The notes: generated by a model not told the origin, from the sequence alone. Positions 1 to 7,247 are shown, counted from the stretch's first letter. The stretch is DNA of 8,477 nucleotides from an uncultured Collinsella sp. (GCA_900556515.1 USPH01000043.1:1-8477), one strand, 5' to 3'. Made by a program: numbers and translations.

Positions 1-44
1 CACTTCTAGCTTCGTCGGCAGCGTCAGATGTGTATAAGAGACAG
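1..44 (+). other. Illumina Nextera adapter/index artefact at contig end
   Basis: Non-genomic. Bases 12-44 match the 33-nt Nextera read-1 transposase adapter: TCGTCGGCAGCGTC at 12-25, then AGATGTGTATAAGAGACAG at 26-44. The eight bases before it (4-11, TTCTAGCT) sit exactly where the i5 index belongs and match, from memory, Nextera XT index S515. Bases 1-3 (CAC) match the end of the P5 primer. The order P5 end, index, adapter is that of a library molecule, so an untrimmed read was assembled onto this end. Nothing before 45 should be annotated as biology. Confidence 0.97.
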
Positions 45-253
45 AGCATGCCCTGGCCGTCGTTGACGGCGATGACCGAGCCGTTGGAGATGACGTTGTC
101 CTCGCCGCGCGTGTTGGAGCTGCGGCCGCCGGTGCGTTTGCTGCCCTTGCAGGCCAAGACGTCAGCAGGCATCGATTCGCAGTAGATAAATTCCTTCCAC
201 TGATCGGCCATGACGCCGCCGGCAGCTCCCAATCCAGCTTTCAAGAGTCCCAT
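45..253 (-). CDS. SPFH-domain (YdjI-like) protein, N-terminal 69 codons only
   Basis: Partial gene: the start codon is at 253 and the frame is open until it meets the adapter at 45, so the C-terminal part is missing for technical reasons. The visible protein opens MGLLKAGLGAAGG, then ADQWKEFIYCESMPADVL, GGRSSNTRGEDN and ISNGSVIAVNDGQ. From memory this matches the opening of the bacterial SPFH (stomatin/prohibitin/flotillin/HflKC) family typified by B. subtilis YdjI, sometimes annotated as a virion-core-like protein and about 320 residues long. These are membrane-associated scaffold proteins; YdjI helps bring PspA to the membrane. The start is supported by an AAGGAA Shine-Dalgarno (261-266 on the complement) six bases upstream. 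It lies 48 bases after the zinc-ribbon membrane gene on the same strand, so co-transcription is likely. The family call is strong despite the short fragment; its stress role here is inference. Confidence 0.85.
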
Positions 254-301
254 GGTGATCTTCCTTTCTCGTCAAAGGCCGGGTGGTATTGGTCAGAATG
301 G

Positions 302-1624
302 TTAATCGTCCTTGTTGTCCTTCATGACAACGGTGGTCTCGGTGTGGCTGAAGGTGTCGTGCTTCTCGGTCAGGTCGAGCTCGCCACAGTAGCAATCGGC
401 GTGGGTGGCCTCGTTGGCCGTCTTGAGCTGGCCCACCAGCAGCACGTCTGCGATGACCACGATGATCAACGGCGCGACGATGTTGATGAGGATGCCCTCG
501 ACATCAAAGGTGAGGTAGTCCGGATCGAAGGCATTCCCACCCATAAAGAGAATCTGGGAGAGGACAAACCCGATCACAAAGAACAGCACCGAGGCGATGA
601 CGAGCTTGGGCTTGGAGCAGGGGAGCTCGCCGACCATGCGGCCGGTCTGGCCGTTCATGGCAAACAGGTAACTCTTGCCGTTCCACGAAGTGGAAAGCAT
701 CCACACGGGGAACAGGGCGTAGTCGCTGTCTTCCCAGGTGTAGTCGAGCTGCTTGCTTTCGACCGTGGCATCGTCATATTCGTCGACAACAGTCTCGCGC
801 AGGGCCGAGATCGTGCTCTCCTCCATGCGGCGCTCGGCGCGCGCCTTGCAGGTTTCGCAATCCTCGTCGTAGCGGTTGGCGATGTAGCCGGGCATATACG
901 CGACCGAAAACGGGCGCAGGGCATCGTAGTCAAACGGCTCGATGGCGTCCATGTGGCCGTCGGGCATCTTGGACGATCCGTCGACGGGCACGCGCTTAAA
1001 CGAGATGTTTCCCTTGCGGTAGGCGTCGTAGTGGTCGGTGGTCGTGACGGTGCGGTCGGATTCCTCGGTCACGGTCTCGTTGGTCGCATCAAAGCACACT
1101 TCGCCGTCCACGCGGGCGCCGTAAAGCCAAAACGGCACGTAGACGCCTTGGACCTCGTCGATGTGGTTGCCGGTGACAAAGCTCTTGGGCAGCAAGATCT
1201 TGCCCTTGTAGTGTTCCTTGAGTGCGGCCGTGACGTCGTCGTGCCCGAGCTTAAACGGAATTACCAGGTCGGGCGAGAAGTCGCCAGAGAGCTGGCCGGG
1301 CGCCACGGCGGAGTTGCCGCAGTACGGGCAGGTGGTGACGGCGACGGTGCCGTCGGACACGAGCTCGGCACCGCACGACGAGCAGATGTAGCCGGCGTTT
1401 TGGGCCAGCTCCTGCACGGCATCGTCGACAGCAGGCTTGGGCGTTGCGGCTGCTGCATCGGCTTTGGCATCTGCCTTGTCCTGGCGCTCGCGATAGAGGG
1501 CCTCGACTTCTTCGACTTCAAAACGAGAATCGCAGTAGTCGCAGACGAGCTTTTGCTCGGCACTGGCAAAGTGAAGGGGGCCGCCGCACGCGGGGCATTG
1601 ATAGTTGACGCTCTCGAAGGCCAT
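302..1624 (-). CDS. Double zinc-ribbon protein with two C-terminal-half membrane helices (YdjG-like)
   Basis: Complete 440-residue protein. Two CxxC...CxxC zinc ribbons occupy the N-terminus: Cys10/13/28/31 (QCPACGG...CDYC) and Cys81/84/99/102 (CSSCG...CPYCGN), separated by an Ala/Lys-rich linker at about 45-70. A large soluble region follows with the blocks YVPFWLYGA (162-170) and ALFPVWML (303-310), typical of TFIIB-type zinc-ribbon membrane proteins, plus an extra CETC pair at 256-259. Two hydrophobic segments (about 341-361 and 376-398) predict membrane anchoring; the short tail carries CYC. The start is supported by AAAGGA just upstream on the complement. The gene begins 24 bases after the DUF4428 gene ends and is followed by the SPFH gene. 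This resembles B. subtilis YdjG, which acts with YdjH and YdjI at the membrane. No catalytic motif is visible; a scaffold role is inferred, and some genomes label such genes hypothetical. Confidence 0.85.
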   Translation of the reverse strand: MAFESVNYQCPACGGPLHFASAEQKLVCDYCDSRFEVEEVEALYRERQDKADAKADAAAATPKPAVDDAVQELAQNAGYICSSCGAELVSDGTVAVTTCPYCGNSAVAPGQLSGDFSPDLVIPFKLGHDDVTAALKEHYKGKILLPKSFVTGNHIDEVQGVYVPFWLYGARVDGEVCFDATNETVTEESDRTVTTTDHYDAYRKGNISFKRVPVDGSSKMPDGHMDAIEPFDYDALRPFSVAYMPGYIANRYDEDCETCKARAERRMEESTISALRETVVDEYDDATVESKQLDYTWEDSDYALFPVWMLSTSWNGKSYLFAMNGQTGRMVGELPCSKPKLVIASVLFFVIGFVLSQILFMGGNAFDPDYLTFDVEGILINIVAPLIIVVIADVLLVGQLKTANEATHADCYCGELDLTEKHDTFSHTETTVVMKDNKDD

Positions 1625-1648
1625 GATCGGTCCTTTCGCTGCCGGAGG

Positions 1649-2386
1649 CTATGCGCCGATGGCGCCGCCGCAGTATTCGCAGCGCCCACTGGCATCGGGA
1701 ATGGTGGTGGCTCCGCAGAAGGGGCAGGTCACCGCGGTCTTGGGGGCCTTGGCGGCCACGACGCTGTCGCGCGTCTCCTGGCGCAGCTGCACCAGCGCAT
1801 CGCGGACTTCAGTTGCCTGGCGCTTGGCCTCGCGATATTCGATGGAGCCGCGCTGATCGATGGTGGAGTCGTTCACGCGCAGGTTGATCTCGGTGAAGTA
1901 CGGCGTGTTGACGTGAATGGTCAGGTTAAAGTCGTAATCCAGGTCGTAACGCGGCGGGTCGTAGCTCTCGCGCTCGCCGTCCTTGGTCTCGCGATAGATC
2001 TCGGTGCGCTGCTCGTCGATATCCATATCGCAGCCGAGTACCTGCGAGAACTCGATGATGTCGGGATTGGCGTCGCGCCAGCGGCTCTGCGAAGTGATGA
2101 TCAGCAGGCCCGCGTCCTCATCGAGCATAATATTGGTGCGCCCGGCAGAAAGCGTGCGCGTGGGGTTGAACGAAGACAGGCGCTCGGCGTTGGCCTCGCG
2201 GTAGGCGAGTTGCTCACGGATATCGTCCGCGGTGCTGGAGCGATAGCCGTGAAAGTAGGGGGAGAGCTTGCCGGCGCACTCTTTGCACAGGTAGCCTTCA
2301 TTGATTTTTGTCTTACCTAGAAGTCCCAGCTCGGTACCGCAAATCGCGCACTCTTTCTTCTAGAACATCTTGTCAAAGAAGCCCAT
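1649..2386 (-). pseudogene. DUF4428 zinc-ribbon protein gene interrupted by amber codon 9
   Basis: From the ATG at 2386 the frame spans 245 codons before the final TAG, but codon 9 (2360-2362) is TAG. Translation runs MGFFDKMF, stop, then KKECAICGTELGLLG and on. Past the stop the protein looks intact: an N-terminal DUF4428-type zinc ribbon (Cys13/16/34/37), a central beta-rich region with SPYF, LDEDAG and YREAKRQ, a helical stretch, and a C-terminal CPFC...CEYC ribbon (Cys221/224/236/239). The start is backed by a GGGAGG Shine-Dalgarno (2392-2397 on the complement) five bases upstream and by the family's usual short MGxFD opening. After the stop there is no ATG, GTG or TTG in frame until Met87 (2128), which lacks a ribosome binding site and would lose the first ribbon. 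It is the first gene of the operon. Causes could be a recent mutation, a base-call error (GAG to TAG is one change) or readthrough. Family sure; status unsure. Confidence 0.8.
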
Positions 2387-2516
2387 GGCTGCCTCCCATC
2401 AACTGGTAGCGTGTGTCACTTTTGATGATGGGGGAGTGCGCGATCCTTCGCGATACCCAGACGGCTCAAGGAGTCTCCACAACTGGGACACATGGCCCAT
2501 TTTTTGATTGGACGCC

Positions 2517-2585
2517 GGGGACACTCTTCGGCCACTCATTGGGGACGTACTTAAATGAGTGGTAGTTGGGGACACTCCTGGCCGA
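2517..2585. repeat. REP-like intergenic inverted/direct repeat
   Basis: A 9-bp perfect inverted repeat, CCACTCATT (2532-2540) and AATGAGTGG (2554-2562), encloses a 13-base loop containing GGGGACGTAC. The motif GGGGACACTC occurs on both sides (2517-2526 and 2568-2577), so three GGGGAC units lie about 25 bases apart. An outer arm pair, TCGGCCA (2528-2534) and TGGCCGA (2579-2585), extends the symmetry. This mix of GGGGAC direct repeats and short inverted arms resembles REP elements mobilised by RAYT transposases. No RAYT gene is in the window. The architecture is seen directly; the REP assignment is inferred. Confidence 0.55.
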
Positions 2586-2688
2586 GCTAGAGATCGCGCG
2601 CGTCCCTTCTGGTCCATGCGGCTCAAAATCGCGGCGTGATGTGGACGGCTGGGGTCGAATTGGCAGCATTTCGAGCCTGGCTTCGATA

Positions 2689-2717
2689 TTGAGACTGGTT
2701 CTTTATTAAAATAGATT
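2689..2717 (+). promoter_or_regulatory. Candidate sigma-70 promoter of the LuxR-type gene
   Basis: TTGAGA at 2689-2694 (five of six to the -35 consensus), a 17-base spacer, then TAGATT at 2712-2717 (four of six to -10), in the only AT-rich patch of the intergenic region. Transcription would begin near 2724, about 24 bases before the chosen ATG at 2748. This favours the ATG over the in-frame TTG at 2727. Confidence 0.45.
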
Positions 2718-2747
2718 TCCAGACAATTGAGCGGCTGGGGGTTAACC

Positions 2748-4295
2748 ATGAGGGGCATGGGAGACACAATCGCATATTTGCGTCGGGGCATTCGGGAGAT
2801 TATATGCCTGGCGCTGTTCTTCTTCACGTTTTTGGCGTGCGAGTATCTTTTTGATGTGCGCATGGCCGAGTTCGTGTCTCCGAACGAGGTCGTTATTTAT
2901 GAGAGCCTTGTCATCGGCGCGAGCGTGATTGGCTTTTTTGTGCGTCCCATTCTGTACTATCGCCGTCCCCATGCTATCGACGCAACGAGTGACGTCACGG
3001 GCGTTTTGCTGGTGGCGGCATTGCTGCTGTTGATTATGGCGGTTCAGGTTGAGGTGGTAATTGCCGGCGGTTTGGTGGCGTGCTGCGCGCTGGGCTACTG
3101 CGGATCGACTGCTCATGCAAATTTTGCGAGGCGCTTTGCGCGAACGCCCTGCTTGGCGCGCGCCGCCGCACTTTCTTACGCCATGGGCGTTCTGGTGCAG
3201 GTTCTCAACCACATGGTGATGCCTGCCGGCATTCCTCAGCAGGCTGTTCTGGTTGTCTGTGCGATCGCGCAGGTGGCGTTGCTCCACGGTGCCCGACGCG
3301 CCAAGCTGCGCGACGAGTCCGACCCCAACTTTGAACCCAGTGCTGCCGGGCTTTCGGTAGATGCTCTGGAATATGGCGCCAAGTGGCATGACGATCCCGA
3401 GGCAAAGGCGGCATTCCGTCGCGCCGTAGTTCGCCTGACCGTGGCGACGGCGTATCTTTCCAGCGTATTCGCCGCTCTCAACGCGGGCTTCACGACCTTG
3501 CATGCTGTCGGAGCCGTCGATTTGGGCGATTGGCCGCGCCTGCTGCTTGTCGTGAGCTCGTTGGTCGCTGGCGCACTATTTGACCTGCACGGCCGCTCGT
3601 ATATGAATATCGGCATGACATGTGCCGCCATACTGTCCACGCTTTCGTTCTTTGTGCTTATCGTCGACGGCAATGGTGGCAACGAGCTCGCTGCCACGAT
3701 CATTTTTTATCTGGGCTCGGGCTTTTTCGTGGTGTTCTTTACCACAAAATATGCCGCCGTCTCGCTCTATGCGCGCTGGTCATATTTTTGGCCGTGCATG
3801 GGTCGCGTCGTCAACAACGTGTGCTCGATGCTCGTGACGGCGCCGGCGGTGGCGATTATCTCGAGTCAAAACGTGCTGGCTGCGGTCGGTGCGGCGCTCG
3901 TGATGTTTGTGGGCATTGCGATTACGCTGCTGGAGCAGTTGGGGCAACGAGCCGATGATGCCGTGATGCAGGATGGCCTGCCGCTTGCCACCGACGATCT
4001 TGGTGGGGATCTTGCGCCCACATGCTTCGACCCCGAGCCCGTGGAGGCAGCGGAGCTCACGTCCGATGAACGCCTCGATGCTTTCGTCGCCACCTTTGGG
4101 CTTACAGAGCGCGAGCGCGATATTCTTGAGGTCTTGGTCGCTTCGGACCAGAGCGTTCAGGACATCGCCACAACGCTCTTCCTTTCGCGCTCCACGCTCT
4201 ATCGCCACATTTCCTCAATCAACAAGAAGACCGATACCGCCTCGCGTGTGGCCCTTATCAACTTCTTCTGGCCTGGACGCCCAAGGACTAGCTAA
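2748..4295 (+). CDS. Polytopic membrane protein with C-terminal LuxR-type DNA-binding domain
   Basis: 515 residues from the ATG at 2748. The N-terminal three quarters is a run of about 10-12 hydrophobic segments (for example near 15-35, 47-70, 84-100, 102-120, 138-158, 163-181, 231-258, 263-281, 286-306, 315-333, 355-372, 376-397). An acidic linker (about 400-440) follows, then a LuxR/GerE helix-turn-helix: LTERERDILEVL (452-463) and QDIATTLFLSRSTLYRHI (471-488), ending in a short tail. Transporter-like membrane domains fused to LuxR domains are a large family in Coriobacteriia, thought to sense small molecules and regulate neighbouring genes. No receiver domain or known ligand site is visible, so the signal is unknown. 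An upstream in-frame TTG (2727) would add seven residues; ATG is chosen because GGGGG (2737-2741) lies six bases before it and the promoter fits. It is a single-gene unit, divergent from the zinc-ribbon operon and convergent with mgtA; its target is not evident. Confidence 0.9.
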   Translation: MRGMGDTIAYLRRGIREIICLALFFFTFLACEYLFDVRMAEFVSPNEVVIYESLVIGASVIGFFVRPILYYRRPHAIDATSDVTGVLLVAALLLLIMAVQVEVVIAGGLVACCALGYCGSTAHANFARRFARTPCLARAAALSYAMGVLVQVLNHMVMPAGIPQQAVLVVCAIAQVALLHGARRAKLRDESDPNFEPSAAGLSVDALEYGAKWHDDPEAKAAFRRAVVRLTVATAYLSSVFAALNAGFTTLHAVGAVDLGDWPRLLLVVSSLVAGALFDLHGRSYMNIGMTCAAILSTLSFFVLIVDGNGGNELAATIIFYLGSGFFVVFFTTKYAAVSLYARWSYFWPCMGRVVNNVCSMLVTAPAVAIISSQNVLAAVGAALVMFVGIAITLLEQLGQRADDAVMQDGLPLATDDLGGDLAPTCFDPEPVEAAELTSDERLDAFVATFGLTERERDILEVLVASDQSVQDIATTLFLSRSTLYRHISSINKKTDTASRVALINFFWPGRPRTS

Positions 4296-4307
4296 TCCTC
4301 CAATAAG

Positions 4308-4370
4308 TTGCGGTGGAATAGTCCCTAAATTAAAGTCACGAGGCTTTAAACAGGAACTATTTCACCGCAA
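4308..4370. repeat. 63-nt nearly continuous hairpin in the convergent LuxR/mgtA gap
   Basis: The left arm from 4308 (TTGCGGTGGAATAGT) pairs with the right arm ending at 4370 (ACTATTTCACCGCAA); only one G-T wobble occurs in 15 positions and pairing continues inward after one mismatch. A second stem, TTAAAG (4330-4335) with CTTTAA (4344-4349), closes an 8-base loop. There is no T-run on either strand after the stem, so it is not a standard intrinsic terminator. It starts 12 bases after the LuxR-type stop. It could still act as a bidirectional end-of-transcript structure or be a palindromic intergenic (MITE/REP-like) repeat. Confidence 0.7.
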
Positions 4371-4388
4371 TTGCTGAGGGGATAGATT

Positions 4389-4461
4389 GCGGCGGCGGCA
4401 GAGGCAACGGCAGTGGCAGGGGCGCTGGCAGCTGTGGTAGTGGCAACGGCAGCTGGCAGGG
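4389..4461. repeat. Period-6 GGC-rich low-complexity tract
   Basis: GGC recurs every six bases from 4391 to 4427 (GGCGGC, GGCAGA, GGCAAC, GGCAGT and so on) and resumes with a 3-base phase slip at 4442 and 4448. The result is a degenerate GGCNNN array of about 70 bases directly downstream of the mgtA stop. In one plus frame it reads Gly-X, but with no start codon or ribosome binding site. Replication slippage is the simplest origin. Confidence 0.65.
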
Positions 4462-4478
4462 TGTTTTCCGTCTACTTG

Positions 4479-7247
4479 CTACAGCAGCTCGCCGTGGCGG
4501 GCAATGTAGCGGCGCTTTGCCAGCTGGGTGAGCGCGATGTAGGCAGAGACGATGCCGATGAGCAGCGCGAAGAAGCTCGTCGGCAGCGGCATGAGGCCCA
4601 GTGCATCGGCGATGGGGCTTGCCGGCAGCCAGGTGACGAGCGCCAGGCCCAGTACGGTGAGAACGCACAGTGTGGGCGCGGCGTGGTCGCGCGGGCTCGG
4701 CAGATGCGGGGAACGCAGCATGTGGACCACGAGTGTCTGCGACCACATGGACTCGACAAACCAGCCGCTCTGGAAGAGCGCAGCAAAGGTCGCCATACCC
4801 GCGACGTCGCCCGCGGCGGCAAGCTCGGACCAGCTTGCGTCCACGGCGGCGGGGCACACGACAAAGAAGAGCGCGGCGAAGGTCACGATGTCAAACAGCG
4901 AGCTCACGGGGCCCAGCTCGAGCGTAAAGCCCTTGATGGACGCGGCGTCCCAGGCACGCGGGCGGGCAGTCCAGGCGTCATCGACGGTGTCCCACGGCAG
5001 TGCGATGCACACGATCTCGTAGACCAGCGACAGCAGTACCAGCTGCAGGGCGCTCATGGGCAAAAACGGCAAGAACAGGCTCGCGACGGTCACGGACAGC
5101 ACATTGCCAAAGTTGGAGCTCACCGTGGTCTTGAGGTACTTGAGCAGGTTGCCGTAAGTGCGGCGGCCTTCGATGATGCCGCGCTCGAGCACGCCCAGGT
5201 CCTTCTGAAGCAAGATGATATCGGCGGATTCCTTGGCAATATCGACGGCCGAATCGACCGAGATGCCGCAATCGCTCGCACGCATGGCGGCGGCGTCGTT
5301 GATGCCGTCGCCCATAAAGCCCACGGTGTGGCCGAGCATCTCGCGCATGACACGTACCAGGCGCGCCTTCTGCAGCGGCGAGAGCTTGGCGAAGAGGTGG
5401 GTTTTCTCGGCGCGCTCGGCAAGTTCGGCGTCATCGAGCGCATCGATCTCGGAGCCGAGCAAGACGTTGCTCGCATCGATACCAATCTGCTCGCAGACGG
5501 TGGCGGCGACGCGGTCGTTGTCGCCGGTCAGGACCTTGACCGCCACGCCCTTGGCCTCGAGGGTGGCGACGGCGCCCGCGGCACTTGCTTTGGGCGGATC
5601 GAGGAAGGCCAAAAAGCCCATCAGCACCATGTCGCACTCGTCGGCGATGCTAAACTCGCCCACGCAGCGCGGATTGGTCTTCTGCGCCACGGCAATTACG
5701 CGTAGGCCCTCGGCGTTAAGTCCGGCGATCTGCTTGCGAATCTGGGCGAGCTTCTCGTCGGTGAGCGGCTGAGCGATGCCATCGATCTCGACAAAGGAGC
5801 AGATCTCGAGCATTTCCTCGGCAGCGCCCTTGGTAACCATCTGGGTTTTGCCTTGGGCGTCGGCGACAACTACGCTCAGGCGACGGCGCGAGAAATCGAA
5901 GGGAACCTCGTCGACCTTGGTGTAGCGGTCGCGCAGGCTCTGGCCCAGCATGGAATCGGGTGCGACGGTCGAGGGCGTCACATCGGCACGGTCGATTACG
6001 GCCAGGTCGATAAGATTTTTGAGGCCGGTCTGGAAGAAGCTGTTCAAAAACGCATGGCGCAGCACGCGCGCGTCCTCGTTGCCATCGGTGTTGAGGTAGC
6101 GCTCGAGCACGATGCGGTCTTCGGTGAGGGTGCCGGTCTTGTCGCAGCACAGGACGTCCATCGCTCCGAGGTTTTGAATCGCCGGCAGCTCCTTGACGAT
6201 AACCTGGCGACGGGCGAGGTCCTTGGCGCCCTGCGACAGGCTCGTGGTCACGATGACGGGAAGCATCTGCGGCGTGATGCCCACGGCCACGCTCGTGGCG
6301 AACAGCAGCGCGTCGATGACGTTGCCCTTGGTGGCGGCGTTGATGGCAAAGACGGCCGGCGCCATAACGAGCATCAGGCGCACCAGCAGCATGGAGACGC
6401 TCGAGACGCCGCGGTCAAACGCGCTCTTTTCGCCGCGCCCGTTGAGCATCTTGGCGATGCCGCCCAGGTAGGTGTCCGAGCCGGTGGCAACGACAAGCGC
6501 CATGGCGGCGCCGTTTTGCACGGAGGTGCCGGTAAAGACGATGTTCTTGCAGGCAGAGAGTGGCAGTGCGGAGCCGTCGGCGCCCTCGACGACGGTGACG
6601 GCGGTGGTCTTCTCGACGGCCTCGCTCTCGCCGGTGAGTGCGGACTCGATCACAAACAGGTCGCGCGCGGTGATGATGCGGGCATCTGCTGGCACCATAT
6701 CGCCGGCAGAGAGACGGATTACATCGCCGGGGACGAGCTCGTCGAAGGGGATCTCGATGCGCTCGCCGTCGCGCAGGGCGGTGCAAGTGTTGGAGACCAG
6801 GTCCTTGAGGGCCTCGGCCGCATTGCCGCTGCGGGCTTCCTGGATAAACTTCATGCCGCCCGATACCAGCAGCATGGTGCCGATGACGATTACCGTGGAG
6901 GGGTCGCGCTGCGGTTCGGGCACGGCGAGCACGTCGATGTAGAGCGAGACCAGTGCGAGCGCGGCGAGGATGCCGGCGAAGGGATCGATGAACGCGTCGG
7001 CGATGCGGCGGGCGAGCGTTTTGGTCGTTGCCTCGATGGTGTTGGGGCCGACGGCGTTCAGGCGCTCAGTTGCCTGCTCGACGGTGAGGCCGTTTGCCGT
7101 GGCGTCAAGCAGTACGAGGGCGTCCTCGGCACTATGGGTGGCGGCGAATATGGTGTTCTTGGACAGGCCGGTATGAGCGGCAGGGCGCGCCGTGCGGCGG
7201 CGCTTGGAGATGGCTTCGAGTACCGTGACGGTTTTGAGCATCAGCAT
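4479..7247 (-). CDS. mgtA: Magnesium-translocating P-type ATPase (P3B)
   Basis: Complete 922-residue membrane pump that imports Mg2+ using ATP; E. coli MgtA is about 900 residues. Motifs in order: TGES in the actuator domain (205-208); membrane helix M4 block GITPQMLPVIVTT (323-335), with the TPxMLP signature of MgtA-type pumps; phosphorylation site DKTGT (Asp369); nucleotide-binding KGA (473-475); TGDN (574-577); GDGIND (646-651); and C-terminal blocks LVYEIVCIALPWD and FQSGWFVESMWSQTLVVHML, both typical of MgtA/MgtB. About ten membrane helices fit the family. The start at 7247 has a near-ideal AGGAGG five bases upstream; a second ATG two codons on is less well spaced. The N-terminus has a basic stretch (SKRRRTARP, 14-22). 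The gene is preceded by a long leader with its own small ORF, and converges with the LuxR-type gene. No MgtC or other transporter is adjacent. Family certain; Mg2+ over another divalent ion is very likely. Confidence 0.93.
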   Translation of the reverse strand: MLMLKTVTVLEAISKRRRTARPAAHTGLSKNTIFAATHSAEDALVLLDATANGLTVEQATERLNAVGPNTIEATTKTLARRIADAFIDPFAGILAALALVSLYIDVLAVPEPQRDPSTVIVIGTMLLVSGGMKFIQEARSGNAAEALKDLVSNTCTALRDGERIEIPFDELVPGDVIRLSAGDMVPADARIITARDLFVIESALTGESEAVEKTTAVTVVEGADGSALPLSACKNIVFTGTSVQNGAAMALVVATGSDTYLGGIAKMLNGRGEKSAFDRGVSSVSMLLVRLMLVMAPAVFAINAATKGNVIDALLFATSVAVGITPQMLPVIVTTSLSQGAKDLARRQVIVKELPAIQNLGAMDVLCCDKTGTLTEDRIVLERYLNTDGNEDARVLRHAFLNSFFQTGLKNLIDLAVIDRADVTPSTVAPDSMLGQSLRDRYTKVDEVPFDFSRRRLSVVVADAQGKTQMVTKGAAEEMLEICSFVEIDGIAQPLTDEKLAQIRKQIAGLNAEGLRVIAVAQKTNPRCVGEFSIADECDMVLMGFLAFLDPPKASAAGAVATLEAKGVAVKVLTGDNDRVAATVCEQIGIDASNVLLGSEIDALDDAELAERAEKTHLFAKLSPLQKARLVRVMREMLGHTVGFMGDGINDAAAMRASDCGISVDSAVDIAKESADIILLQKDLGVLERGIIEGRRTYGNLLKYLKTTVSSNFGNVLSVTVASLFLPFLPMSALQLVLLSLVYEIVCIALPWDTVDDAWTARPRAWDAASIKGFTLELGPVSSLFDIVTFAALFFVVCPAAVDASWSELAAAGDVAGMATFAALFQSGWFVESMWSQTLVVHMLRSPHLPSPRDHAAPTLCVLTVLGLALVTWLPASPIADALGLMPLPTSFFALLIGIVSAYIALTQLAKRRYIARHGELL

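Larger units (their letters stand above)
2387..2747. other. Intergenic region between divergent operon and LuxR-type gene
   Basis: 361 bases without a convincing gene. It holds the Shine-Dalgarno of the DUF4428 gene (2392-2397, complement), a small GC hairpin-forming stretch near 2440-2453, the REP-like repeat 2517-2585, an imperfect inverted repeat built on TCGAA/TTCGA (2652-2677), and the plus-strand promoter 2689-2717. I found no convincing sigma-70 promoter for the minus-strand operon. A 25-codon minus-strand frame with a CPSCG knuckle (2416-2493) exists but has no ribosome binding site. Confidence 0.6.

Noticed and set aside
1649..2128. 159-residue protein starting at Met87 as the real gene
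   Set aside because: No ribosome binding site precedes 2128. The sequence upstream of it encodes the expected N-terminal zinc ribbon behind a proper start at 2386.
344..2320. 658-codon open frame on the plus strand
   Set aside because: It lies opposite the zinc-ribbon genes, whose motifs are unmistakable. The translation is low-complexity Val/Gly/His/Asp-rich, as expected from the antisense of GC-rich genes.
2416..2493. 25-codon minus-strand frame with a CPSCG knuckle just upstream of the DUF4428 gene
   Set aside because: Only one CxxC pair, no ribosome binding site, and its upstream extension runs into the REP-like repeat. It could be a zinc-ribbon relic but is too short to call.
2727..2747. 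TTG start for the LuxR-type gene, seven codons upstream
   Set aside because: The ATG at 2748 has a better-placed G-rich ribosome binding site, and the TTG would lie only about three bases after the predicted transcription start.
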